Positions 33,358 through 44,548 of a stretch of 64,000 bases of DNA are shown here, in pieces. The DNA is taken from NCBI GenBank assembly GCA_022818135.1, contig JAFMSR010000008.1, positions 29,534,613 through 29,598,612 on the forward strand, in the 5' to 3' direction. This DNA is from Saxidomus purpurata. Lineage: Eukaryota; Mollusca; Bivalvia; Venerida; Veneridae. The position numbers and the translations under genes are program-made. The notes beneath the pieces are model-generated. The model had not been told where the DNA came from. It ran no database searches and saw only the letters and a list, made by a program, of their open reading frames with translations. Position 1 is the first letter of the stretch. The number at the start of each line of letters is the position of its first letter.

Positions 33358-35290
33358 TATTTGTGAATTATTTAAATGTTGCTAACTATCACTACTGTAT
33401 CAAAATTTATGGACATATGTCTTGTTATGATATAGTTTCCATTTCTGTTTAAATATCAGGAATTTGTTTATAGCAAAATAACTATATTTTACTTTATTGC
33501 AAAATACTTATTTTCTGTTTCCGTTCTTTAGAATACTTGTAGCAAAAATGCCTGATACAGGATATCATATGTTAAACCACTTCTATATATTTAAATTCTG
33601 ATATGTTTCGGATAGTTCTGAAGCTATTAAAACATCAGAGGTATACTGTGCAAGGTGGGTGGCTTATGGGATGTATTAAAGTCTCTACTACGAATATGTT
33701 ATAGGTGATCTACGCATTTTCTTTAACATACGTAATAAAAAAATGCGTGTCAACAGTTAAAACGTGCATTACAATTTCAGTATGAGGCTTAATATACTTC
33801 AAGTGGCATTCAAGGCGTGATGATACTTTAATGATTCTCTGTAACTTGAAACTTTTTTTATTTTTTTCCCTTTATCTGCGTAAGATATGTAAATTTTAGC
33901 CATTATGGTCCTGTCAAATATTTTGAGTAATGATGGATCGGTCATTCCCGGACAGAGATGAAACTGTGCATATTGTGCTACTTTAGGACAGTGTTGTAGG
34001 TGAAAGTACGGTGTATGCAAATTTCATACATATCCGGATTAATTATCATAATAACCACATTCGTCTGCAATTTGGCAAATTTTTCTATTTGCAAATGCAT
34101 GATATTGTAGCAATAAGATATCCTGGTACGCAAATTTGAATTATATTCGCACGATCGAATAATACCTTTTAGTCAAAAGTTTCTGAACAACTTATAGATT
34201 GCGAAATGTATAGAGAACATCATACTTGCATGACTCACCGAGGTTCTTTGTCAAATGAATAACTATTGCCAAACATTTTCAATTAGGTTGAATCGCGACT
34301 TCATGCATGTTTTTTTTTGGTAAATTTTAGTCTGATAACGAAAATATCATCGGTAGCTTAATGAGTGGCTTTTGAACAGTCAGTCAAGATTTAATCAACT
34401 TGAAGGCAAACATTCAATTCAATTCATTTATTTAAAGTCGACTCAAAGTTGGCTTTGAAATTCATTGATGCACGCATGCGGAAGTGTATAGTTCAACCAG
34501 ACTTTTAAAAACACGTGTAAGAATCTTAGAGCCCCTTAGATGTTTCCACTTTGAACGTTGGATCCATTTCACATCCTGCGTCACAATTCTCACGAGACAT
34601 TTTCTTGGTTTCGCTGAAAACGTCTCAAAAGCTCTTTGGAAAGATTCAGCCTACCCAATTGTTTGTCTGGCATTATCATTAACAGAACATATCTTGCCAA
34701 AAGTTTGTTCATGTGAAAGACATCAGAAAAAATGAGCAGGAGGGACTATAGTATTAGCAATATGCTATTTTATCATTCATTGCCATATGAATTCAGCAGC
34801 CTATTTCTTTACAGCTGAATATGGAGGACAATTATCACTAGGTGCATGGTTCACGCCGTCATGGATTTCCTTTGGTGACACTCCTTTCATATGCAGATAA
34901 CTCCCCCCCCCTTCCCTCAACTGTCGCACATGTGCACAGTAATGATGGTGTCTTAAAACCTTTAGCCTGCGGAAATGCAAAAGTGTGCAAGGCAATGGAC
35001 GTTGTATGCATTCCTCAACAAGTTTTCTAAATAAAGTACGAAACGTTTTTAATCCAATTGTTTTTATTTTGATAAGTGCTTGTGTTTTATAAGGGCATGA
35101 GTCTAAAGATAACTGATTTTCAGTGTGGCCAAATTCATAAACTTAGTCTCTTTATTTTCCACTAAAATATACGCCAGGATACGTCAGCATGCAGGTGCGG
35201 CGATACGGGATTTAAAATTTTTCGGGGGAGCATCCCGAACCCCATACAAAATAAGTGCCTACACTTCCATTTTTTTCAAGCTACGCCCCT
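33358..35290 (+). repeat. Inverted duplication, left arm (next to the TLR gene)
   Basis: The reverse complement recurs at 44549-46308. Over 34484-34690 I count about four mismatches in some 210 bases. The inner end is sharp: 'ctacgcccct' ends at 35290 and pairs with 'aggggcgtag' from 44549. The left arm has about 125 bp extra near 33602-33727 and about 28 bp extra near 34705-34732 compared with the right arm. The outer limit is unknown because the partner runs into the gap at 46309. It contains short frames in both arms that I do not believe are genes. The first codons of the longest upstream extension of the TLR frame (35255-35290) lie inside this arm. Confidence 0.9.
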
Positions 35291-35422
35291 GTTCTTCCTG
35301 ACGTTGTGGTCCAGCTTTACCAAAAAATGCATGTAAAGGTGCTTCTTTTTACATGCACTTGTAATACTAGTAGTATACATAGTCGAACCAAAAAATATGG
35401 ATATTGGGTATACCATGACAAA

Positions 35423-37893
35423 ATGAATGTTATATTTTTCAGGCTTGTTGTAATAATTGTCGTCCTGACCTATGAATGTCTGGCCTTCGAATTTCATTCC
35501 CAGTCTTCTGGTGTCTTTTATGGAAGAAGCAGTCTAGAGACGCATAAAGGATGTAAATATGTTCAACATGATTTAAAAGAATATTGTGCCAACTGTAGTT
35601 ACCTTGGACTAACAGAAGTACCCCAATATTTGCCGAAAAACATCACATGTTTGAATTTGGTCGGAAACAACATAACGCATTTAAATGGAAGAGTTTGGCG
35701 TAAATACAAGTCATTGAAGAAGTTGTCTTTAGCCAGAAACCATCTGAGTTCACTCAACAATGGCGACTTTCAAGATCTATCGAATCTTGAAATGCTTGAT
35801 TTAAGTTTGAATTTTATACGGTATTACAAAATCGGTAAAAAGGCATTTGAACATATGGTTTCACTCAAATACCTCGATCTTAAACAGAATTTGACATCAA
35901 TCTTCAAAAATGAGACGTATCCACTCTCACTACAGCATTTAAAGAAACTGCAAACGTTAATGATAGACGGAATAGACAGTAAATTACCATATATGGACAT
36001 ATCTGTCCTTTACTTGTCAGGCCAGTATGGGCGTTGCAATATTCCACACTTAAGACACACAGTGTTCTCTGATATTAAAATTATAACGAGTTTGTTCTTG
36101 TCTAATTGTTCAATAGAAATAATTGAACAAGGGATTTCACAAGTATGGCCGAACATTCAGGACTTAGACTTATCTTGGAATACCAAACTCGGCTTCAACA
36201 ACGTAACTGTTGGTTTGCAAAGTAGAAATACATTAACAAAGCTTAAAAGATTGAATCTTAACTCTGTGTATAACTATTATAAATTTGATATGTGCTCCGC
36301 TTTCACGCAAGACGACCTTGCGTATTTAAACGACACATCATTAGAGGTATTTACAATCGAAAGTAACAATCTTGTTCGCGTAGAATATGATGCTATACCA
36401 TACTGGCCGAAAACATTGAAGTATGTATCTGTACGTGATAATATGCTTATGTACGGAAAGTATGTTGACGCAATATTACAGCAACACTCATTCCAGAATA
36501 TCATATACTACGACACCAGTCAAATGTTTTTAAGTCACACTCCAAATGACTTCGTACACAACAACACAGAACATGTTTCCGAAAGATACACTGCATATCA
36601 TATTCCAACATCAGAAAATGACATTAATACAGCAATGTTCACGCGAAGTCTGTATAGGGATTATTTTCAAATTTTAGACGAACGGCTGACTAAATTTAAT
36701 ATAACCCGGAGCGATAGTAAGCTTGATAACACAGAAGACGCCACTAACAATGTAGAATATGTAGATTTGTCGGAAAATATGCCAGGTACAATAATGGTGA
36801 CGTTGAAATTGTTTGAACATTCACCGGCCTTAAAGTTCCTTAATATATCTAACAATTATCTTGGTTACCAGCTATTAGACGACGCTAGTTTGTTTAGAAA
36901 TTACAGTAGTCTGAGAATTCTGGACCTGAGTAGCAACAGCATTATACAGTTACTACCAGGAGTGTTTAGAAACCTGATTAACCTAGAACAGCTCCGCCTA
37001 TCATATAATAAAATTACAAATATAACATTTGTACTTGACTTTTGGACAAAGAATAATTTGAAATATCTTGACCTGAGTTCTAATCACATACAGTCAATTC
37101 CTAATGATGTGCGATCATTGATGGACACTCTGACAAACTTCACAATAAATATCGTTAACAACAACTTAAGATGTACCTGTGATAATTTAGATTTTCTTTC
37201 CTGGATGAAGAAACCAGATGCAAATTTGAGAATGGGTCAACTGTAACGTTAGAAAAATTTGACTACGAACAATTACATTTAGAATGTTCCCCGCCGACAT
37301 TCCATACGCTTATTTTGATCGTCAGTCTTTGCATTCTTGCTTTTATAATAATTGTTTCATGTGGACTGATCTACAGGTTCAAATGGAATCTACGGTACTT
37401 GTATTACATGACGAAATTTAAGCTAACTGATAGTTATCAGCCAATTGACGAAAGGGAATTCGAAAAAGATGTATTCGTCTCATATGCTAATGAAGACAGA
37501 GGATTTGTGTCTCAACATGTTGTGCCTGAATTAGAAGAAAAATGTGGCATTTCACTACTTGTTCATGATCGTGATTTCATGGCGGGAGAGTTAGTTGTGG
37601 ACAATATTCTAAGAGCCGTCGCTTCCACTCGAAGAACGCTTGTCATTCTTACAAATAATTACATCCAAAGCAAATGGTGTATGTATGAGATGAACATGGC
37701 TCGAATGGAAGCAGCCGATACTGGTAGAAGTGTTCTCTGTGTTGTCCTTAAAGAAGATATTCCAGTCAAGCAACTACCGTTAGAAATAATTGACGTTATA
37801 AAAAAGAAAACATACATTGAGTTTCCGACTGACCATCAGCATGCAGCAGGATTCTGGGACAGACTCCGGGCAATACTAAGACATGATATGTGA
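35423..37893 (+). pseudogene. Toll-like receptor with a frameshift in the LRR C-terminal cap
   Basis: TLRs sense microbial ligands and signal through a cytoplasmic TIR domain. The frame is open from 35255, but the ATG at 35423 is the better start since a signal peptide (about 20 residues) follows at once. The ectodomain has an N-terminal Cys cluster, then LRRs, clear as LxxLxLxxN near 35700-35830 and 36820-37110, and a C-terminal cap starting CTC. The frame ends at TAA 37244-37246. The other cap Cys residues, a membrane helix (about 37309-37374) and the TIR continue in the -1 frame to TGA 37891-37893. One missing base, or two extra, between about 37205 and 37215 explains it. The TIR has box 1 (KDVFVSYANEDR) and the box 3 FW, but the BB loop reads RDFMAG, without the usual Pro. 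Single Cys caps suggest the vertebrate-like class. No introns. Pseudogene or assembly error. Confidence 0.9.
37465..37884 (+). other. TIR domain of the Toll-like receptor
   Basis: About 140 residues. Box 1 opens the domain, box 2 is RDFMAGE, 'ILTNNYIQSKWCMYEM' is the conserved fourth strand/helix region, and FWDRL is box 3. Every conserved step of the fold is present and in frame, with no stop, so this half shows no decay of its own. A poly(A) hexamer AATAAA lies downstream at 38189-38194. Confidence 0.9.
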
Positions 37894-37899
37894 TTCATT

Positions 37900-40180
37900 G
37901 TCACCAATGGCGAGTCTGATGACGAGCAAATTTTAAAACAAATTGTGATTTATATTATTACAAGGACAAGCGGTTTAGTGTCATTTTCTTGCCAATCGAT
38001 CATGCAAGGTTTGCTCAGAATCATCCTGACATAAATATGCATACACATTTTAAATGATTCAATGGCAATACTTAGACAATTCTAAAAACCTGAACACCAT
38101 GCCAAAGAAATTCCTAATTTTATAAAAGATACATGTGCTGTAAGTAACGACAGTAGGACATTTCCAAATAAGTTTATACAATCGAAGCAATAAATATCAA
38201 AATATTGTTTTATCTTCAATTGTAAACTCATGTATTTGGCTAATGGTGTACTAGTATATACCCACCTCCGTATATAGTACAACATTTAATGCATTTTAAT
38301 GTTCAAAGCTTATAGCATTTCATGTAAGTGTAACGTATTGAGATACTTTGTCCATATGTTGGTAACTGCCAAAAGAAACAAAACATCATGTAAGTGATCC
38401 CGAAAAAATAGTGTGCCCTGAAATAGTATATTAAGCTGTGTAATACAGACTCCCTGTAGGCCTAGATCTGCTGCAGATGCTGAAGCCTAAAGCTAAAATG
38501 TAGTAACACAAAAGGTTAGAGTCTCGTTGTATGAAGGGCCGCTTATTATTACTCAGGCCAAAAACGTAGTTTGTAGTAAATCGCGACGTTTGTCGAAAGC
38601 CAAGCCTGCGATTTGAGGAATAAGAGCTTGATGTTCGACCCAGTTATTGTGGATTGTAGTGGATAATAGTCTAAATAGTGTAACATGTTTACAAGCATTG
38701 CTCCATTTATGAACCAAACATTATGGACAGCAATTTATAATAAAAAGATATTGTTTAATAAGTGAATAAGATACAATTCTATGCATTATGGGAACACTAT
38801 ATAAAATGCGGTTCTATATACATTTGTATGTGTACTTTTTTAAATCTTCTATTTAGTTTTAAGTTTAGAAATCTTTAGGAAGACTGACTGACTGACTGAG
38901 TGGGGTTGTTTACCCTCGGTACTTGGCTATTGCCATATGACCGAGCGTGGCTTACAAATATTATATAATAGCTTAAGATTTACGTACATTCTTACATTAT
39001 GCCACGTGTGGAGGTGCTTAATATTGTTCATATCACAGTGAGCTTGCTAAAGTGTAGCCTGCTCAGTGTTTTATGAGCCCTATATACTAGTGTTTTACCA
39101 CTAGAATGTCTTAAAATGTGGGATGCTTAAAAATCCGTAGTATTCTATATTACGAATATTCTTATTTTCTTAATAACTTTTTTGTTATAATTCCAAACAT
39201 ATTCATGTAACCACTTATTTTCTTTGTATTAATGCTGTCTACTCAAATATTTAATTGAAAATACCTTATATTATATGGTATAGTTTTTAGAACTGACATG
39301 CGAAAACGTAGACCTATATATGATATTAAATTTTTATTGGTCGCAGCGGAACAGGTGCCCGCCGTGCCATTGGTTGAGATATTTATTGAATGATTTTTGC
39401 AAAGTAGGTCAATCCGCTTTAGCACGCCAGTTCAGTCTTATGTAGAGTTGCATTGCGGCAAGTCAGCTAGGTGTCTAAATTTGAAATTATGAAGAATATG
39501 TTTTATGTGCTAAACTTAAGTAATATATTAAAATATGATACAACATTATTGAAAAAAATGAACTTTACGTTACTTAAATTATAAAAATTTTATTAATAGT
39601 CCTAAATTAAAATATAAAGTATAATGTGCAGGGTAGCCATAAGTATGAAGTGAGGTCTAGGATTTATCTCCCTTCTACTTACTTTCAGTTCATCGCTGAA
39701 AGTTTAATTAGATTATACCCATATAACGCTTTATAATTTTTCGGTTTCTGCTATGTGGTGGAACACTCTTTTTTAATATATACAAGAGTCTTTAGGAAGA
39801 TATAAACGGTCAGATATTGGAAAAACACTGAAGCCATTTGAACTAATTGTATAAAAATATAAATAAAATAAATAAAAGAATAAAAAATCCAGTATTATCG
39901 GTTTGTCACGCATAATTAAAGTTCTGTGTCTTTTAATATGTTAACCTTGAAACTATTTATAGCTTGTTTGTGAAAGAAAGAAATTATCAATAAAATTAAA
40001 ATGACTATTTACCTGTTGTAAAGCATGTAAAATTGCTTGTGAGTATAATAATTCACGACACAGCGGAATTATCAAATCTCATAACTTGTAATTCCCCATC
40101 TTTTACATGAAATAAGAGCGTATTTAATGATCAATAAAATTTATTACATTACAAATCAAAGAATACTGCAAGGTTTTTTG
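37900..40180. other. No gene recognised downstream of the TLR
   Basis: AT-rich sequence with a short 'gactgactgactgactgag' run near 38882. Frames at 38082-38285 and 39243-39425 lack support. The first 300 bases should be the TLR 3' untranslated region. Confidence 0.45.
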
Positions 40181-40184
40181 AATG

Positions 40185-40310
40185 ATCAACTCCTACATAA
40201 AACCCCCTATGAACTCAATGTAAAAAATTGATAGTGTGGGCGCCGCCATTATTGAGCTTTGCCTGACCTGTACCGTATGGGTAGGGGCAGGTAACACCAG
40301 ACTATTATTA
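40185..40310 (+). repeat. Dispersed repeat shared with 57655-57790
   Basis: Both contain 'tcctacataaaacccc', 'aactcaatg', 'gggcgccgcc' plus 'ttattgag', and 'gtatgggtaggggcagg'. The 57.7 kb copy sits inside an insertion in the second duplication copy. Confidence 0.75.
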
Positions 40311-40319
40311 TTCCCGCCT

Positions 40320-40700
40320 TGGCCGAGGGGATATGGTAATGGGCTCCGCCGTCACAATTTTGTCCGGAGCATAACTATGAAAGAATTCAAGGGAAGTTAT
40401 TAAACTTCACTCTCAGACAGCGGACATTGAGAGGGAGTGAAGCGTGCAATGACCTTAACTCTAGCTTGTCCTATTTTTAAAATATCTCCACTTATTGATT
40501 TTTCATATATAGCACTTTTGTCCGGAACATAATTCCGAAAGTATTGAAGGGAATTTGTTTAAACTTTACACAGAGAGAGAGGACATTAAGAGACAGGGCA
40601 ATGCACAAGGACCTAATTCTAGCTTGTCCTATGTTTTTAATTATCTCCCTTTATTACTTTTTTCTTGTCAAAGCCATAACTCCTTAAGAACTGAACTGAA
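40320..40700 (+). repeat. Degenerate tandem repeat, unit about 170 bp
   Basis: Two and a half units marked by 'ttttgtccggagcataact' (near 40360 and 40507), 'ggacattgagag' or 'ggacattaagag', and 'ctagcttgtcctat' (near 40460 and 40620). Similar in style to the 25.4 kb array. Confidence 0.65.
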
Positions 40701-40774
40701 TTGATTCAAATTGCATACAGTCATAGAGGACACTAAGATACACCCTTACAGAAATAATTGGCCTCTTGCTACCA

Positions 40775-41065
40775 ATAGCAGCTAGCTAGCAGTGGAGTAG
40801 CTGCTACCAAGCAGCTACCAGTAGCCGCTAGCTAGCTGCTATTGGTGGTTTTTCAAATTCGTGTTCCTGCTACTAGTAGCGGCTAGCTGCTACTTCTTCA
40901 TGCTAGCTAGCTGCTACCTGTTACCTGCTACTAGTAGCAGCTAGCTGCTACCGTTTCCTGCTACCTAGCTGCTATTGGTAGTTTCTCGTATGCAAATTAG
41001 ATTTCTTGCTACTAGTAGCCGCTACCTAGCTGCTACGTTTTCCTGCTACCGAGCTGCTACCTATG
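40775..41065. repeat. GCTAGC/CTGCTAC low-complexity cluster
   Basis: About 290 bp dominated by the words gctagctagc, agctgctac and ctactagtagc. Several are self-complementary (GCTAGC, ctactagtag), so the strand can fold into many alternative hairpins. Spacers such as 'tttcaaattcgtgttcc' and 'gtatgcaaattagatttc' separate the word clusters, hinting at a repeat unit of 90-130 bp. No convincing frame. Confidence 0.85.
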
Positions 41066-41443
41066 AAATTCGTACAGCTTGTTTGGTAGTTGTCATCAAA
41101 TCATGGCCTATTAAAATACTGAAGTCTGTGGTCTCTGTCAAATGAATTAAATCAAAACACTCGGAGCACTGTAAGAAATGAGCATGAAATGTTGGTTAAG
41201 ATCTTACCCTTTAACTGAACATGAAAAAGATCTTTCATATTTGACACCCCTGCCACCCCCAGCCCCCCCCCCCCTCCCAGTGTTCAAAACTTAAACATTT
41301 TAGTTTCTAATAACTGCGTTGTGGTAAGGAGCATGCGGAAAAAGATGCAGGACCAAATGATAGTCATTAAATGGTAAAAGCCCAAATGTTATTAAAGACT
41401 GTCTCTGTTATAAGAGGAAGTAGCCACATCATGATGCATGTTA

Positions 41444-41472
41444 ATCATCATCATCATCATCATCATCATCAT
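41444..41472 (+). repeat. (ATC)n microsatellite
   Basis: Nine or so ATC repeats in a row. Confidence 0.95.
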
Positions 41473-41817
41473 ATACTTCTCAAGTGATTGCCTCACTCTG
41501 TACCTGGGTCCTAATAGGATCCAGCTCTGTACAGAGTATACTTGCAATTTTGTTTCTAAAGCGTTGTGCGTTTAAGAAACCTGGTTTGTGTACGCAGGTT
41601 TGATAAGATGCCCGGTGCAGGGTATACTTCCGTGTTAAGTGCATACTTATATGCGGTCATTAGAGTGAGAGCCACTTGCTGTGTGGTTGTGACCAATGCC
41701 ACTTAGTGGGTACCTAGTCGAGTTCCAGGAGTAGTACCCAGCAGGTAGATGTGTTTCTTCGAAGCTTTGAGGTCTGGTTTGTTTCAAACCGAATGATAAA
41801 AATGCAGCACTGATTAA

Positions 41818-41987
41818 AAATTAATCTATGGATTGGAGTGCTTTATCGAAATTGAAGCATTTTCCGGAGGTGATGTGCCTGGCGGAATAATTCACGGGAG
41901 CGAAGCCCGAGTGAATTATTACGCAGGCACATTACCGACAGAAAATGATTCAATTTCGATAAAGCCCTCCAAGCCATAGATTAATTT
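41818..41987. mobile_element. 170-bp near-perfect palindrome (hairpin element)
   Basis: Arms of about 80 bp: 'aaattaatctatgg' from 41818 pairs with 'ccatagattaattt' ending 41987, and 'gaataattcacggg' with 'gtgaattattacgc', around 'agcgaagccc'. Two direct copies of a segment of about 32 bp (gggtacctagtcgagttcc type) lie outside it at 41708-41739 and 41991-42022, and these start and end with GGTACC-like words. It fits a small foldback MITE. Confidence 0.7.
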
Positions 41988-42759
41988 AGAGGGTACCTAG
42001 ACGAGTACCAGGAGTGGTACCCAGTACCAAAATGTATTTTTTTCAATTTTTGATAAATGAATATTTCATGATAAAGGAATAACAAGGTTTTTCAGATATT
42101 TTGCGTACAGTTTGATTAAAACCTTTGTTGAGAATGCAAAAATAAAAAATGGGGGTCAATGTGCATATAAGAAAGAAATTCAATAAAAACTGTTAAAAAA
42201 TGTGTTTTTTAGAGTTCGACGAGCTTTGATCTGTCACAAAGAACTGTAAAAGGAACTAGTTATTAATTACTTTTTATATCCTAACAATTCTTCTTGTAAT
42301 ACAGTTTAAATTAAGTAAATATCTTAAACGGTTTTTGAAAAATGACTATTTTTGTACCCCTACCCCCATTTTGGTATATGACAAAAGTTATCAATTTTGT
42401 CACAAAATGTGAGGTCAAAATATTTTTTCTCAAAAATGTTCAATTTTTTTACACTAAAATATTCCTATTGTGCCTAAGATTACTACTACATAATTGTTTT
42501 TTCCGGTTAACTCATCATTTCTATATTTTTTTCTGCGCGGGAGTAAATTAGAAAAGTCGGAAGGAGCTACTTCCATGTCCGAAACTCCGCCTACTTTTCT
42601 GAGTGCTTTATTAAAGCACTCGAATTGACCATAGAACTATACCATAGGCATATTAGAATTACTGTTATAAATAAAATTGAAAAAAAGGCTCCAATTTATT
42701 ATGAATTTGCTTTGGATTAAATCCGTTCTCTCGGCTAAATTATTGCCGAACAGCAGTGC

Positions 42760-43530
42760 ATAGAATTACCGAAAAAGACCGAAAAACCGGGAAAAAACGA
42801 AAAAGACGAAAAAGCAGTTAATGAAGACCAAAAACAAGTGTTATTAAAGAGTATATGATATCTTACAGTTTGAATGAAGAAATTTGTAAATATTGTATTA
42901 CAAATCAAGTAAAAAGTTCGATAAAAATACCTGGCCCCAATTTCAGGAAAATACTTAAGTAATTGCTCAGCTGAGAACGTTATTTTAAAGTCTAATTGTC
43001 TCTAAAAATAAGAATATTTATTGTTGTCATTTCTAACGATAGTCTATTTTTTAATGAAATTAACATGTTGAAAGAACAAAAATATTGTAAATTACTGATT
43101 GCAAGTCAGATTGAGCGAAAAATTCATTTCAGTACAAGTTAAGAATCTTAAGAATCTTAAGACTTTACTTAGTGTAAATTACCTGCTAACAACAACATTT
43201 CCTCCACAAATACTAACACGTGTATAATTATAATTGTAATAAATGGGTAAATACGATTCTGACAAGCTTGAATTCTTTAAATGATTAAACATGTAATCTG
43301 ATATAAGTGTTGAAATAAGTTAAGCATGTTACTAAGTAATTACTTAAGTATTTTCGTGAAATTGGGGCCAGGGTCCTATATTAGGACCCAGTGCAGACCG
43401 AAAACAGTTTATGAAGACTGAAAACAACCTTTTTAAAAGAGTATATAACTTACAGTTTAAATGAAGAAATTTGTAAATATTGTATTACAAATCAAGTAAA
43501 AAGATCGAAAAACCAATATTGCAAACCGAA
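42760..43530. repeat. Direct repeat pair around a small transposon
   Basis: Sequence at about 42830-42920 recurs at about 43425-43510 (shared 'tgaagaaatttgtaaatatt' and 'gtattacaaatcaagtaaaa'). Before each copy are 'gaccgaaaa' words. The small transposon 42930-43372 sits between the two. Confidence 0.8.
42930..43372. mobile_element. 443-bp MITE with termini CCTGGCCCCAATTTCA
   Basis: Inverted termini of over 30 bp: 'cctggccccaatttcaggaa' at 42930, and the complement of 'cctggccccaatttcacgaa' ends at 43372, both continuing into 'aatacttaagtaatt'. No coding frame. Flanks show no clear target duplication. Confidence 0.85.
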
Positions 43531-43778
43531 AACTTTCTGAATTGGCAGTACCGTAACTCTAGCTTCCGAGTCTAGAGTTACCGAAGTTCCGTATCTCTTG
43601 CAAAACCCTATGAGTTACGGAAGTTAATAAAATCATCCATGTTGCTTTAATGTATGCCTAGTAGTGTTATATAAACTGTATTATTTTACCTGTAATCGCG
43701 AATGAATGGGAATGTACTTTGTTGTTTTTTTAAGTTTCTGACAGTATGAGTAAATATTAATACATCTTTATTTTTTAA

Positions 43779-44014
43779 AGAAAAATTGTTGGTATCGGTG
43801 TAAGATCACGTTTATTTCACTCGTGAACACCAAAAGATGTTATTTCACTCGTAGCTGCGCCATTCGTGAAAATATCACTTTTGGTGCGCACTCGGTGAAA
43901 TTATAACGTGATTTTACACTGAAACCAATTATTCTCTATATTATTTCACCGAGTGGCTTTTGGTGTTCACGAGTGAAATTAACGTGATATTACACCGATA
44001 CCAACAATTTTTCT
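43779..44014. mobile_element. 236-bp palindromic element
   Basis: Ends 'agaaaaattgttggtatcgg' and its complement. The inner arms repeat 'ttcactcgtgaacaccaaaa' in inverted order. A further single arm ('gtatcggtgtaaaatcacg' onward) follows at about 44052-44100, so a second, half copy is present. The frame at 44024-44296 begins in this arm and is not supported. Confidence 0.8.
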
Positions 44015-44548
44015 GTTTATTTTATGGTTAAAACTCTACTTTTATTGAGTTTGTATCGGTGTAAAATCACGTTAATTTCACTCGTGAACACCAAAAGATC
44101 GCGGGAAACGTCATCAGAAAACATAGCTCAAATTATGTCATTTAAACGACGACATCGTCGCATGGTTTCCAGCATTAATAATGCTCGGTATATTTTTTTA
44201 CGCAGATCCGGGTTAAAGATTGCAAAAACAGTGAACCATAATAATGGTAATCCACTGTTACTGTTAACTGTGGATTATCACTGTTATTTCACTTAGAAAA
44301 CTCTTTAATTCACTGGAAAACATAAAATAAATTATGCTTTCCGATAAAATTATTGGAAAAATGACATAAAAAATATAATTTCGTAATTTCCGTGAAAATC
44401 CGTGATTTGTCAACGGCGTACAATTCTTTCATGGGCATCTTTCATATAGTGAATACTTAAGTTATAAATTGTACATTATCTTTTGAAAATAAAGTTGTTT
44501 TTGGTAAACATAAACTTTTCAAAATTATGGAACGAGCACACACACACT

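Noticed and set aside
34484..35030. Matching short frames in both inverted arms (also 44811-45323)
   Set aside because: They match because the DNA is about 98% identical; no start, splice or family evidence.
35255..35422. Upstream extension of the TLR frame
   Set aside because: It overlaps the repeat arm and precedes a proper signal peptide; the ATG at 35423 is preferred.
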